Assembly: GCA_002349565.1 (NCBI GenBank)
Contig: DEDN01000035.1
Span: 74,743 to 138,742 of the forward strand
Length of the DNA stretch: 64,000 nucleotides
Reading direction: 5' to 3'
From: Alphaproteobacteria bacterium UBA2903
GTDB taxonomy: Bacteria > Pseudomonadota > Alphaproteobacteria > CAAGCB01 > CAG-977
The position numbers and the translations under genes were made by a program. The notes beneath the pieces were generated by a model. The model worked only from the letters and a program-made list of their open reading frames with translations, was not told the DNA's origin and ran no database searches. Each line of letters starts with the position of its first letter. Position 1 is the first letter of the stretch. Below are positions 27,320-37,182 of this stretch, piece by piece.

Positions 27320-28840
27320 TTGGAAAATAAAACGGAAGTGTCCGCTTGGTTGGCGGATAAAGCTTTCAAACAGACGTTTTGCGGGGCTTTGGAAAGCTTT
27401 TTGCCGACCAAACGCTGGTACAGTGCAAAAGACAACACGATTAAAGCCGTTGATGTCGAAGCCGTCGCGCCGATTGACGCGAAAACGACTTTTGCGGTTG
27501 TCAGGGTTGAATTGAACGGCGGGGACGCGCCGATGTTCATCATTCCTTTGCGCGCCGCATTCGGTGAACAGGCAAAAGCGGTCAATCCGGACGCCGTCAT
27601 TTGTTCCGTTGAAGACGGTGTGGTCTTTGATGCCGCGGGCGAAAGCGATTTTTCCGCGGGCGTGCTGGGTTTGATGGCGAAAGACGCGATGCTTGCCGTC
27701 GGAAACGGCTTGACTTTCAAAGCGTCCGCCACGGCAAAAGGCAAGGCTTTGATTGAAGCCGTCGCGGGACTGCCGCAAAAGATGATGGGTGTCGAACAAA
27801 GCAACACGTCCTTGATCGTCGGCAAAAAGATTATGCTGAAAGTCTACCGCCGCGTCGCTTACGGCGAAAATCCCGAAATCGTTACGTCCGCATTTTTGAC
27901 GGAAACGGCGAAGTTCGAAAACACGCCCGCTTATTTGGGCAAAGCCGAGCTGGTGAGCGCCGACGGCAAAATCTTGGGTGTCGGCATTTTGCAGGCTTTT
28001 GTCGCAAACGACGGTGACGGCTGGGGCTTTACGATGAACTATCTGCAATCCGTTTTCGCCAAAGTGAAAAACGGCGAAGCGATTGACCACGCCGACTATC
28101 TGAAAACGGCGGCTTTGCTGGGCAAGCGCACCGCGGAAATGCACAAGGCGTTTGCCAAAGGCACGGACAAGGTGTTCGCGCCCGCGCCCGTGTCGCCCGC
28201 CGATTTGACGGATTGGACGGCGCAGGTTGTCGCGCAGGCGGACAGAACGATTGCGGTGGCGAAAGCCAACGTCGCGCCTTTGACGGGCGAAATGCGCCGC
28301 AAAGTCGAAAACCTGATTGCCCGCCGCGATGCGATTGTCGAACGAATTAAAGCCTTGGTTCCCGCAAACGTCAAATGCATGAAAACGCGTTTCCACGGGG
28401 ATTACCATTTGGGACAGGTGGTTGTCGCGAACGGCGACTTTTTCCTGCTGGATTTCGAGGGCGAACCTTTGCGTCCGATTACGGAACGTCAAATCAAGCA
28501 TTGCGTTTTGAAAGACGTTGCGGGTATGGTGCGGTCGTTCGACTATGCCGCGTTCGGTTCGGTGCTGATGTTCGTCGCCGAAGCCGACAGACCGCAAATG
28601 CTGCCCGTCGCCGCCGAATGGCAAAAACAGGCGACAGAAGCGTTTTTAAACGGCTATTTCCAAAATATGGCGGGCTGCGCGTCTTTGCCCGACAAGGCGG
28701 CGGACACGCAAAAGCTGCTTGACCTGTTTATTTTGGAAAAAGCGCTGTACGAAGTGATTTACGAAGTCGCGAACCGTCCGGACTGGCTTGCCATTCCGAT
28801 GAACGGTTTGTCGCGGCTGATTGACCTTGACGGAGAATAA
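27320..28840 (+). CDS. Maltokinase
   Basis: The enzyme phosphorylates maltose with ATP to give maltose-1-phosphate, the substrate of GlgE. The 506-aa protein has an aminoglycoside phosphotransferase-like C-lobe with the catalytic HGDYHLGQ and the metal-binding LLDFEGEP, as in Pep2/Mak. The N-terminal cap domain (SFLPTKRWYSAKD) is also typical. I choose the TTG start at 27320 because AGGGAGG ends seven bases before it. It is not fused to trehalose synthase, unlike many homologues. Confidence 0.85.
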   Translation: MENKTEVSAWLADKAFKQTFCGALESFLPTKRWYSAKDNTIKAVDVEAVAPIDAKTTFAVVRVELNGGDAPMFIIPLRAAFGEQAKAVNPDAVICSVEDGVVFDAAGESDFSAGVLGLMAKDAMLAVGNGLTFKASATAKGKALIEAVAGLPQKMMGVEQSNTSLIVGKKIMLKVYRRVAYGENPEIVTSAFLTETAKFENTPAYLGKAELVSADGKILGVGILQAFVANDGDGWGFTMNYLQSVFAKVKNGEAIDHADYLKTAALLGKRTAEMHKAFAKGTDKVFAPAPVSPADLTDWTAQVVAQADRTIAVAKANVAPLTGEMRRKVENLIARRDAIVERIKALVPANVKCMKTRFHGDYHLGQVVVANGDFFLLDFEGEPLRPITERQIKHCVLKDVAGMVRSFDYAAFGSVLMFVAEADRPQMLPVAAEWQKQATEAFLNGYFQNMAGCASLPDKAADTQKLLDLFILEKALYEVIYEVANRPDWLAIPMNGLSRLIDLDGE

Positions 28841-28842
28841 GC

Positions 28843-31050
28843 ATGAAAAATTATTTAGATGAAAGTATCGTAGAAGCCTTGGTTACTTCGGGATATGGGG
28901 ATCCGTTCTCCGTCTTGGGGATTCATCGTGAAGGCGCGGACGGCGATTTGGTTGTCCGCACGTTCCAGCCGCAGGCGCAAAACGTTTACGTTCTGGAATA
29001 CGAAACGGGCAAAGTGATGGCGCAAATGGAACGCGTCCACAGCTCGGGGCTGTTCCAATACGAATTCCCCGCCGACTGGGATTACTTCAAATACCGTCTG
29101 CGCATCGATTTGTGGCAGGGCGAATCCTATGACACCGAAGACGCTTACCGCTTTCCGCCCGTGCTGGGGGATATGGACATTTATTATATGTCCGAAGGTT
29201 CCCATTTGGACGAATACGACCGCTTGGGCGCGCATCCGATAAAGCTGGACGGCGTTGACGGCGTTGCGTTTGCCGTGTGGGCGCCGAACGCCCGCCGCGT
29301 GTCCGTCGTCGGCACGTTCAACGAATGGGACGGCCGCCGCCACATGATGCGTCCGCGCGGTTCGTCGGGTATTTGGGAAATCTTTGTTCCCCATATCGGC
29401 GAAGGCGCTTTGTACAAATACGAACTTATCGGACCCGAAGGCAATATCCTGCCGCTGAAAGCCGACCCTGTCGCTTTTTATGCGGAAAAACGCCCGTCGA
29501 CCGCGTCGGTTGTTTACAACCTTGACCGCTATGAATGGAAAACCAAAGGTTGGGGCAAAAAACGCGAAGCCGCCAATGCGATGGATGCGCCGATTTCGAT
29601 TTACGAAGTCCACTTGGGGTCTTGGCGCAGAAACAGCGACGAAGGCATGCGCTATCTGACGTACCGCGAAATGGCGGACGAACTGGTTCCTTATGTCAAG
29701 GATATGGGCTATACGCACGTTGAACTGCTGCCCGTCAACGAACATCCGTTCGACGGATCGTGGGGGTATCAGGCGACGGGGCTGTACGCGCCGACCAGCC
29801 GTTTCGGCACGCCCGACGAATTCCGCGAACTGATTGACGCGTTCCACAAAGCGGGGATTGCCGTCATCATGGACTGGGTTCCCGGACATTTCCCCAAGGA
29901 TTCGTTCGGTTTGGCGAACTTTGACGGCACGGCTTTGTACGAACACGCCGATCCGCGCCGCGGCGAACACAAGGATTGGGGAACCAAAATTTACAACTAC
30001 GGCCGCCGCGAAGTGAACAACTTCCTGACATCGAACGCGATGTTCTGGAACAAGAAATATCAAGTCGACGGTTTGCGCGTCGATGCGGTGGCGTCCATGC
30101 TGTATTTGGACTACAGCCGCAAAGCGGGCGAATGGATTCCCAACAAATTCGGCGGACACGAAGATTTGGAAGCCGTCGAGTTCTTGAAGCGCACCAACGA
30201 ATTGATGTACGAAAATTGTCCGGGGACGGCGACGTTCGCGGAAGAATCGACCGCATGGCCGATGGTGTCCCGTCCGACGTACATGGGCGGCTTGGGCTTC
30301 GGCTACAAATGGAATATGGGCTGGATGCACGACACGCTGGACTATATGGCTTTGGATCCGATTTACCGCCGCTACAACCACAACAAAATGACGTTCGGCA
30401 TGCTGTATGCTTATAACGAAAACTTCGTGCTGCCCCTCAGCCACGACGAAGTCGTTCACGGCAAAGGTTCTTTGTTGGCGAAAATGTCGGGCGACCGTTG
30501 GCAGAAATTTGCGAACTTGCGCGCGTACTACGGCTTTATGTACGGCTTCCCCGGCAAAAAGCTGCTGTTCATGGGCAGCGAATTCGCTCAAGACCGCGAA
30601 TGGGACTACAACGGTTCTTTGAGCTGGCATTTGCTGAACGACCCGATGCACCGCGGCGTGCAGAGCGTTGTGCGCGATTTGAACAAAATCTATCGCGAAA
30701 TGCCCGCTTTGTTTGAACAGGACTACGATCCGCAGGGCTTTGAATGGATTGATCCGAACAACGCCGACGAAAGCGTGTTCAGCTTTATCCGCTACGGCAA
30801 AGACAGAAAGGATATGGCGGTTGTCGTGTCCAACTTTACGCCCGTGCCGCGCGAAAACTTCAAGCTTGGCGTCCCCAAAGGCGGCAAGTATATCGAAGTT
30901 TTTAACTCCGACGCCGAAATTTACGGGGGCAGCGGAATGGGCAATATGGGCGCGGTCGAAGCGACGGACGAAGGATGGAACAACCGCGAACATTCGGTTT
31001 CCGTCACGCTGCCGCCTTTGTCGACGCTGATTTTCGTCCCCCAAGGTTAA
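28843..31050 (+). CDS. glgB: 1,4-alpha-glucan branching enzyme
   Basis: GlgB introduces alpha-1,6 branches into glycogen. The 735-aa protein contains an N-terminal CBM48 with FAVWAPNARRVSVVGTFN. The GH13 barrel has HVELLPVNEHPFDGSWGYQ, the nucleophile Asp in GLRVDAVAS, the acid Glu in FAEESTAWP and LPLSHDEVVHGK. A C-terminal beta domain follows. The start lies two bases after the maltokinase stop, so translation is coupled. Confidence 0.95.
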   Translation: MKNYLDESIVEALVTSGYGDPFSVLGIHREGADGDLVVRTFQPQAQNVYVLEYETGKVMAQMERVHSSGLFQYEFPADWDYFKYRLRIDLWQGESYDTEDAYRFPPVLGDMDIYYMSEGSHLDEYDRLGAHPIKLDGVDGVAFAVWAPNARRVSVVGTFNEWDGRRHMMRPRGSSGIWEIFVPHIGEGALYKYELIGPEGNILPLKADPVAFYAEKRPSTASVVYNLDRYEWKTKGWGKKREAANAMDAPISIYEVHLGSWRRNSDEGMRYLTYREMADELVPYVKDMGYTHVELLPVNEHPFDGSWGYQATGLYAPTSRFGTPDEFRELIDAFHKAGIAVIMDWVPGHFPKDSFGLANFDGTALYEHADPRRGEHKDWGTKIYNYGRREVNNFLTSNAMFWNKKYQVDGLRVDAVASMLYLDYSRKAGEWIPNKFGGHEDLEAVEFLKRTNELMYENCPGTATFAEESTAWPMVSRPTYMGGLGFGYKWNMGWMHDTLDYMALDPIYRRYNHNKMTFGMLYAYNENFVLPLSHDEVVHGKGSLLAKMSGDRWQKFANLRAYYGFMYGFPGKKLLFMGSEFAQDREWDYNGSLSWHLLNDPMHRGVQSVVRDLNKIYREMPALFEQDYDPQGFEWIDPNNADESVFSFIRYGKDRKDMAVVVSNFTPVPRENFKLGVPKGGKYIEVFNSDAEIYGGSGMGNMGAVEATDEGWNNREHSVSVTLPPLSTLIFVPQG

Positions 31051-31066
31051 AGGAGACTGACGTTCC

Positions 31067-33406
31067 ATGCCGCAAGGGATTCGCGTTTTTCCCGGTCGCC
31101 CCTATCCGTTGGGGGCGACTTGGGACGGTCACGGGGTCAACTTCGCGCTGTTTTCCGCCAATGCGGAAAAAGTGCTTTTGTGCTTGTTCGATGAAACGGG
31201 AACCAAGGAGATTCAGCGAATCGCCATGCCCGAACGCACCGACGAAGTGTGGCACGTTTATTTGCCGAACATTCAGCCGGGGCAGCTGTACGGCTATCGC
31301 GTTTTCGGACCGTACGATCCCGAACGCGGTCATCGATTCAATCACAACAAACTGCTGATTGATCCGTATGCCAAATCTTTGACGGCAAACCCCGTGTTTC
31401 ACGAAACGATGCAAGGCTATCGCGCGGGCAGTCCGAAAGCCGATATGTCTTTCGATCGCCGCGACAGTGCGCCTTTCGCGCCGAAATGCCGCGTCGTTGA
31501 CGATGCGTTTGCGTGGAACGGCGACAAAAAGCCCGAAACCGCGTGGACGGAAACAATCATTTACGAAACGCACCTGAAAGGTTTTACGTTCAAAAATCCC
31601 GAAATCGACGAACATATCCGCGGGACTTTTTCGGCGATGGCGGCGCCCGAAGCAGTCGCTTATTTGAAAAGCTTGGGCATTACGTCGGTCGAATTTTTGC
31701 CGATTCAGTCGTTCTTTACGCCGAAACACCTGTTGGATCACAAGCTGGTCAATTATTGGGGCTACGACCCGATTGCGTACTTCGCGCCGCACCCGTCCTA
31801 TATGGCGGGAACGGATTTGGCGGAAGTCAAATCCATGGTGCGCGCTTTCCACGAAGCGGGAATCGAGGTCGTCATGGACGTTGTCTACAACCATACGGGC
31901 GAGGGCAACCAGATGGGTGTGACGCTTTGTTTCCGCGGGATTGACAATGCGGTTTACTACCGCTTGAACCCGACAAACAAACGGTATTACGAAGACACGA
32001 CGGGCTGTGGCGCGTCGTTTAACGTCGAACATCCGCGCGTGCTGCAGCTGGTCATGGATTCCTTGCGCTATTGGGTGGAAAACGTCCATGTCGACGGCTT
32101 TCGTTTCGATTTGGCGCCGACTTTGGCGCGCACGGCAAACGGCTTTAACCAAAACGCGGGCTTTTTATCCGCCGTTCAGCAAGACCCCGTTTTACAGCGC
32201 GTCAAGATGATTGCCGAACCCTGGGATGTCGGTATGGGCGGCTATCAGGTCGGGGCTTTCCCGCCGGGGTGGTCGGAATGGAACGACCGTTTCCGCGATA
32301 CGACGCGCTTGTTTTGGAAAGGCGACAAGGGGCAAATCGGAAACCTCGCGTCCCGATTGACGGGGTCGAGCGAAACGTTCGGCTACCGCGGGCGGCATCC
32401 GTGGACCAGCGTCAACTTTATCACGGCGCACGACGGATTCACTTTGCAGGACGTTGTCAGCTATAACGACAAGCACAATCAAGCCAACGGCGAAGACAAC
32501 CGCGACGGGGCGAACGACAACAAGTCGTGGAACTCCGGCGTCGAAGGCGAAACAAGCGATCCCGCCGTGCTGGATTTAAGACTGCGCCGCAAACGCGCGA
32601 TGATGGCGACGCTGATGCTGTCGCTGGGCGTGCCGATGATGACGGCGGGCGATGAATTTTGCCGCACGCAAAGGGGCAACAACAACGCTTATTGTCAGGA
32701 CAGCCCGATAAGCTGGCTGAACTGGGAAAGCATATCCCAAGACGACGCGGCGTTTACGGACTTTGTGCGGTATCTGATTCAAATCCGCTTGGCGCACCGC
32801 GTTTTCCGTCGCAAGCGTTACTATACGGGCAAAAAAATCGGCGATTCCAAAGTCAAAGACATTACTTGGATGACGCCCGAGGGCTTGGAAATGAGCGACG
32901 CCGACTGGGGCAAACCGTATGCGCAAAGCTTGTCCGCGCTGATTTGCGGGTCGCTGAGCGTCGCTTTTTGCAACGACGAGGGGCGGTTCACGTCGGACAA
33001 TCATTTCTTTTTGGTCATGAACGCCAGCGGCGAAAGCATCGAATGGCTGTTGCCCGAAGTGCAAAAGGAAACGCAATGGTCGCTGGTTTTGGACACGACG
33101 CGCCCGCATCCGAAAGTCGAAAACGAACCGCACAAATCAGGCGAGCTTTATAACGTTCCCGCGTGGTCGGTGCTGTTGTTCGAAGCGCCCATTCCCGATG
33201 AAGATAAGGCTGAATTGCTGGCGCGCGAAGGGACGACGGGCATTTTGGGCGGCGTGTATCAAGCCGTTCAGAAAAGCCGTCTGGTCGCGACGACGGATGA
33301 TTTGGACAGACTGGACTTTATGACTTACGGTCCGATGGGACCGGTTGCGACATCTGCCGATTTGACCGAACCGGAAGAATACGACGGTTTTACAAAGCTG
33401 ATTTAG
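31067..33406 (+). CDS. glgX: Glycogen debranching enzyme
   Basis: GlgX hydrolyses alpha-1,6 branches of glycogen. The 779-aa protein begins with the isoamylase N-domain (GRPYPLGATWDGHGVNFALF). The GH13_11 barrel has MDVVYNHTGEGN, the nucleophile Asp in VDGFRFDLAPTLAR, the acid Glu in MIAEPWDVG and ITAHDGFTL. The C-terminus is about 90 aa longer than the E. coli protein. AAAGGAG lies in the short gap after glgB. Confidence 0.93.
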   Translation: MPQGIRVFPGRPYPLGATWDGHGVNFALFSANAEKVLLCLFDETGTKEIQRIAMPERTDEVWHVYLPNIQPGQLYGYRVFGPYDPERGHRFNHNKLLIDPYAKSLTANPVFHETMQGYRAGSPKADMSFDRRDSAPFAPKCRVVDDAFAWNGDKKPETAWTETIIYETHLKGFTFKNPEIDEHIRGTFSAMAAPEAVAYLKSLGITSVEFLPIQSFFTPKHLLDHKLVNYWGYDPIAYFAPHPSYMAGTDLAEVKSMVRAFHEAGIEVVMDVVYNHTGEGNQMGVTLCFRGIDNAVYYRLNPTNKRYYEDTTGCGASFNVEHPRVLQLVMDSLRYWVENVHVDGFRFDLAPTLARTANGFNQNAGFLSAVQQDPVLQRVKMIAEPWDVGMGGYQVGAFPPGWSEWNDRFRDTTRLFWKGDKGQIGNLASRLTGSSETFGYRGRHPWTSVNFITAHDGFTLQDVVSYNDKHNQANGEDNRDGANDNKSWNSGVEGETSDPAVLDLRLRRKRAMMATLMLSLGVPMMTAGDEFCRTQRGNNNAYCQDSPISWLNWESISQDDAAFTDFVRYLIQIRLAHRVFRRKRYYTGKKIGDSKVKDITWMTPEGLEMSDADWGKPYAQSLSALICGSLSVAFCNDEGRFTSDNHFFLVMNASGESIEWLLPEVQKETQWSLVLDTTRPHPKVENEPHKSGELYNVPAWSVLLFEAPIPDEDKAELLAREGTTGILGGVYQAVQKSRLVATTDDLDRLDFMTYGPMGPVATSADLTEPEEYDGFTKLI

Positions 33407-33422
33407 CGAAAGGATATTTAAC

Positions 33423-35573
33423 GTGACAAACCATATCGAAACGGTCAATCTGTTAGCTGAAAAGGCGGGGATTTTGCCCGAGTTTTCGGCGGAAGGCAGA
33501 ATTTACAAAACATCCTTTGAAACGCAAATCGCGGTGCTGAAAGGGTTGGGCATTGACGCGTCCGTTCCCGAAAAGGCTGAACAAGCTTTGCAAGCCGAGC
33601 TGGAAAAACCGTTCAAGCGCGCTTTGCCGCCCGTTGTCGTCGCCCGTATTGAAAAAGGCGTTGCCGAAATCCCCGTAACCGTTCACGCCAAAGGCAAACA
33701 TTCCCGGATTGACTATGTGCTGACGCTGGAATCGGGCGAACAGACGTTCGGGCATGCCGTTCCCGCGATGTTGGAAAAAATCGACGCCAACGGCGAATAC
33801 GAACGTGTAAAGCTGGTTTTGGATTTGCCCGATGTCATGGGGTATCATTCCTTGACGGTCGAAAGTCCCGATTTGCCCGAAACGGGACGGATGATGACTT
33901 TGATTGTCGCGCCGACAAAGTGCTATCAGCCCGATATGATGCGCGAAGGCGGAAAGCCGTGGGGGTATCCTTTGCAGCTGTACGCTTTGAGGTCGGCTGA
34001 AAACTGGGGTATCGGCGATTTTACGGACTTGGGAAAAATGGCGGGCGTGGCGCAGCGGTTCGGCGCGGATATTCTGGGCATCAACCCGATTAACGTCGCG
34101 TTTATGGCGAACGTCGAAACGGCAAGCCCGTATTATTCTTCGTCGCGGTTGTTCTTAAATCCGCTTTACATTGATGTCATGGCGGTCAACGGCGCGCAAA
34201 AATCCAAAAAACTTCAGGCTTTGCTGGCGGACAAGGATTTTCAGGCGAAATTGCAAAAAGCCCGCGCGTCCCGCATTGTCGAGTATGCTTTGGTCGGCGA
34301 ACTGAAAGGCAAAGCGTTCGAGGCTTTGTACGCCGACTTTAACGGTTCCGATGCTTTCGACGCTTTTTGCGAAAAGGGCGGCGAGGCATTGGACAATGCC
34401 GCTTTGTATCAGGTGCTGGCGGAAAACTTCGTGCTGAAGAAAAAGGGTGTCGGCTTTAAATCGTGGGGCAAGGCGTATGTTTCGCCCGATACGGCTCAAT
34501 CCAAAAAATTCGCCAAAGAACACGCCGACAGAATCCGCTATTTCAAGTACTTGTTCTGGCTGGCGGACGTGCAGTTCAAAGCGGCGTCCGAAGCGTGCGG
34601 TCGGGCGAATCTGGGCGTCGGGCTGTATCAGGATTTGGCGGTCGGCGTCGCGGCGGAAAGTGCCGAAACATGGGGCGCGCAAGAGCTGTTCGCCGTGGAT
34701 TTAAGCATCGGTTCGCCCCCCGATATGTTCAATGCGGACGGTCAGCGTTGGGGCGTCGCGCCCATGCGTCCCGCCCGTATGCGTGAAGAAGCGTATGCTT
34801 CTTACCGTCGTATTTTAAGCGCGAATATGAAGCGCGCGGGCGCGGTGCGTATCGACCACGTCATGGGTTTGGCGCGTCTGTTCTGTATTCCCGACGGCGT
34901 GGCCGGCGCATACGTGCAGTATCCGTTCGCCGATATGGTCGGTATTGTCGCTTTAGAAAGTCATCGCAACAAATGCCTTGTCGTCGGCGAAGACTTGGGC
35001 GTTGTCCCCGGCTTTTTCCGTGAAGCGTTGGCGGAAGCGGGGATTTTGTCGTTCCGCGTGTGCCGCTATGAACGCACGCCCGACGGTCGCTACATTCCGC
35101 CCGCAAGCTATCCCGAATCGGCTTTGGTCGCGGCGGGAACGCACGATATGCCGACTTTGCCGGGCTGGTGGACGGGCGGCGATATTGATGCCGCGTGCAA
35201 AATCGGAATGATGGACGGACAAAAGGAACAAATCGCCCGCGCCGATCGTCGTGCCGACCGTTTCGCTTTGGTCGAAGCGATGTCCCGCGTCGGATTGTGG
35301 TTTGTGGAATCGGAAAACTTTGAATCCCAAATCAACGGCGCTTTGCCGCCCAAGATGATTGAAAAGATTTACACTTATCTGGCGCAGGCTCCGTGTCAGG
35401 TGTTTTTGGTGCAGCTGGAGGATGTCTTGCGTCAAGCCGAGCAGATGAATATGCCGGGGACGTGCGACGAATATCCGAACTGGCGTTTCAAGCTGCCGAA
35501 AACAATCGAAGAACTGGATTCCGACGGCGATATGGAAAAAATCGCCAACATTTTGAAAGCGGCGCGATCGTAA
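33423..35573 (+). CDS. malQ: 4-alpha-glucanotransferase
   Basis: MalQ (GH77) disproportionates maltodextrins in the cytoplasm. The 716-aa protein has an N-terminal beta-rich extension and the barrel with WGIGDFTDLG, the nucleophile Asp in GAVRIDHVMGLARLF, the acid Glu in VVGEDLGVVP and GTHDMPTLPGWW. It starts at GTG 33423 with AAAGGA in front. It follows glgX by 16 bases and is separated from the phosphoesterase gene by one base. Confidence 0.92.
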   Translation: MTNHIETVNLLAEKAGILPEFSAEGRIYKTSFETQIAVLKGLGIDASVPEKAEQALQAELEKPFKRALPPVVVARIEKGVAEIPVTVHAKGKHSRIDYVLTLESGEQTFGHAVPAMLEKIDANGEYERVKLVLDLPDVMGYHSLTVESPDLPETGRMMTLIVAPTKCYQPDMMREGGKPWGYPLQLYALRSAENWGIGDFTDLGKMAGVAQRFGADILGINPINVAFMANVETASPYYSSSRLFLNPLYIDVMAVNGAQKSKKLQALLADKDFQAKLQKARASRIVEYALVGELKGKAFEALYADFNGSDAFDAFCEKGGEALDNAALYQVLAENFVLKKKGVGFKSWGKAYVSPDTAQSKKFAKEHADRIRYFKYLFWLADVQFKAASEACGRANLGVGLYQDLAVGVAAESAETWGAQELFAVDLSIGSPPDMFNADGQRWGVAPMRPARMREEAYASYRRILSANMKRAGAVRIDHVMGLARLFCIPDGVAGAYVQYPFADMVGIVALESHRNKCLVVGEDLGVVPGFFREALAEAGILSFRVCRYERTPDGRYIPPASYPESALVAAGTHDMPTLPGWWTGGDIDAACKIGMMDGQKEQIARADRRADRFALVEAMSRVGLWFVESENFESQINGALPPKMIEKIYTYLAQAPCQVFLVQLEDVLRQAEQMNMPGTCDEYPNWRFKLPKTIEELDSDGDMEKIANILKAARS

Positions 35574-35574
35574 G

Positions 35575-36723
35575 ATGTTTTTGATACTTTCCTTTATTTT
35601 GGCGCTGTCGTGTTCGATGATTACAATTCGGGTGCTGGTGTGCTACAACCCCGAAATCATGGCAAGCGTCAAATGGGGAATCGGCGCGGTCGTTGTTGCG
35701 GCGTGGTATGCGCCCGTGATTATCGGATTGGCGCGCAAAGCGGGCGTGACAGGCGTGCCTTATGTGCTGTTGTCGCAGGTTTTGTACTTTATGTTCGGAA
35801 CGGCGTTTATCCTGTTTTGCTTGATTATGCTGCGGGATATTTTCTGGATTTGGGGATACAAAGCGGCAGGCTGGCTGGGCAAAACGTCCGCGGCGTGCGA
35901 CCCGATGAACGCGGCTTTGCTGAAAAAGGCGAACATTGCGACGTGCCTGCTGGCGGCGGCGGTTTCGCTTTATTCGCTGTACCAAGGCGTGAAATTTCCC
36001 GCCGTCAAAGCCGTTCAAATCGCATCCGAAAAAATCGACTATCCGTTCAAAATCGTCCTTGTCAGCGATTTGCACATCAATCCCGCCATGCCCGTCAAAC
36101 GGGTTAAGAAAATCGTCGAAACGGTCAATGCTTTAAAGCCCGACGTTATCGTCCTGCCGGGGGATATTGTGGATGCGAAGCCCGATGAAATCGCCGAGCA
36201 AACGGCTGAACTGGCAAAGCTGAACGCCAAATACGGCGCGTTTGTGACGTTGGGTAATCACGAATTTTACGTCGGGGCAAGCGCGTGGGAAAACAGATTC
36301 CGCGACTTGCGTCTGTTTTATTTGCGAAACGAAGGCTTGATGCTGAACGGCGCAAATGTATATGTCGCGGGAATACCCGATCCGCACGCTTTGCGGATAA
36401 CGCCCGCTTTGATGGAAAAAATCGGGGAGCTTTTGGCAAAAAAATCCCCCCAAGCGTTTACTTTACTGATGTCCCATTCGCCCGCGATTGCCAACAAACT
36501 GTCCAAAGAACAGGTTGATTTGCAGGTGTCGGGACATACTCACGGCGGGCAGATTTTCCCGTTCCATTTCTTGGTCAAAAAAGCAAACGGCTTTTTGTCT
36601 GGGCTGTACGATGTCAACGGGTTTAAACTGTATATTTCAAACGGAGCAGGGGGCTGGGGACCGCCCATGCGGTTGTTCGCTCCGTCCGAAATCTCGGAAA
36701 TCACGCTGGTTCCCTCAAAGTGA
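35575..36723 (+). CDS. Membrane-anchored metallophosphoesterase, YkuE-like
   Basis: This 382-aa protein has four N-terminal membrane helices, then a calcineurin-like phosphoesterase domain. All metal-binding blocks are present: LVSDLHINP, PGDIVD, LGNHEFY, MSHSP and SGHTHGGQ. Members are usually active at the membrane on UDP- or lipid-linked phosphates. It starts one base after the malQ stop and ends the operon, yet has no obvious glucan role. GGAG is absent, so it probably relies on coupling. Confidence 0.85.
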   Translation: MFLILSFILALSCSMITIRVLVCYNPEIMASVKWGIGAVVVAAWYAPVIIGLARKAGVTGVPYVLLSQVLYFMFGTAFILFCLIMLRDIFWIWGYKAAGWLGKTSAACDPMNAALLKKANIATCLLAAAVSLYSLYQGVKFPAVKAVQIASEKIDYPFKIVLVSDLHINPAMPVKRVKKIVETVNALKPDVIVLPGDIVDAKPDEIAEQTAELAKLNAKYGAFVTLGNHEFYVGASAWENRFRDLRLFYLRNEGLMLNGANVYVAGIPDPHALRITPALMEKIGELLAKKSPQAFTLLMSHSPAIANKLSKEQVDLQVSGHTHGGQIFPFHFLVKKANGFLSGLYDVNGFKLYISNGAGGWGPPMRLFAPSEISEITLVPSK

Positions 36724-36798
36724 AACGAATCGCGGTTGACAGCGATTTCGCCGCAGATGCGGTCAGTACCGTTTTGAGCGCGCAAAAATAAAAACTTC

Positions 36799-36937
36799 TT
36801 GCCAATTCAATCAATGGGATTGTATCCTTGATATCAAGCGCGGGGGCAACCGTCCGCGCGCCAAGTGCCTGAAAAAGAGGCGCGGAGCCGTCGAAAGCTC
36901 TCTATGAGGAGGCGAAAATCACGCCTTTAAACCGTGT
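36799..36937 (+). ncRNA. Candidate structured RNA with its own promoter
   Basis: This is part of the 459-base gap between the phosphoesterase and integrase genes. TTGCCA (36799) and TATCCT (36823) form a promoter with an 18-base spacer. The predicted transcript has a GC hairpin GCGCGG / CCGCGC (36838-36859). An alternative, mutually exclusive stem is CGCGCC / GGCGCG (36857-36884), and a third hairpin is AGGCG / CGCCT ending in TTTAAA (36909-36930). It has no T-loop or long open frame, so it is not a tRNA or tmRNA. Its identity is unknown. Confidence 0.3.
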
Positions 36938-37143
36938 TGCGTTCTGTAAAACGGATTCTTTCCCCGATTTCCTTTAATGGAGCGGGGAGTTCTTGAAAAG
37001 AAAATATTTCTTGTTTTTATTTGTTTTCTCCCGTGTTGGAAAGTATTTTCCAACATATTGATTTTATTAGAATATCTTGTTTTCATTTCCTTTGAAGGCG
37101 TGTTCGGGAAAAGGCTGTTTCATTCAGTCGATTTCTTCACAAA

Positions 37144-37160
37144 GTTACCGTGGCGTTACC
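37144..37160 (+). promoter_or_regulatory. Direct repeat GTTACC-N5-GTTACC upstream of the integrase
   Basis: GTTACCGTGGCGTTACC lies 22 bases before the integrase ATG. The same motif with small changes occurs twice, inverted, at 55477-55500 and 55798-55821. It may be a binding site for a regulator or excisionase of this element family. Upstream, 37034-37057 holds another inverted repeat, TGTTGGAAA / TTTCCAACA. Confidence 0.45.
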
Positions 37161-37182
37161 GCGGTATGAAAGGTAATGAGCT

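Noticed and set aside
36799..36937. Structured region as tmRNA, 6S RNA or SRP RNA
   Set aside because: No T-loop (TTCGA/TTCAA) or CCA end, no GGAAGG SRP loop, and no long central bubble typical of 6S could be found.
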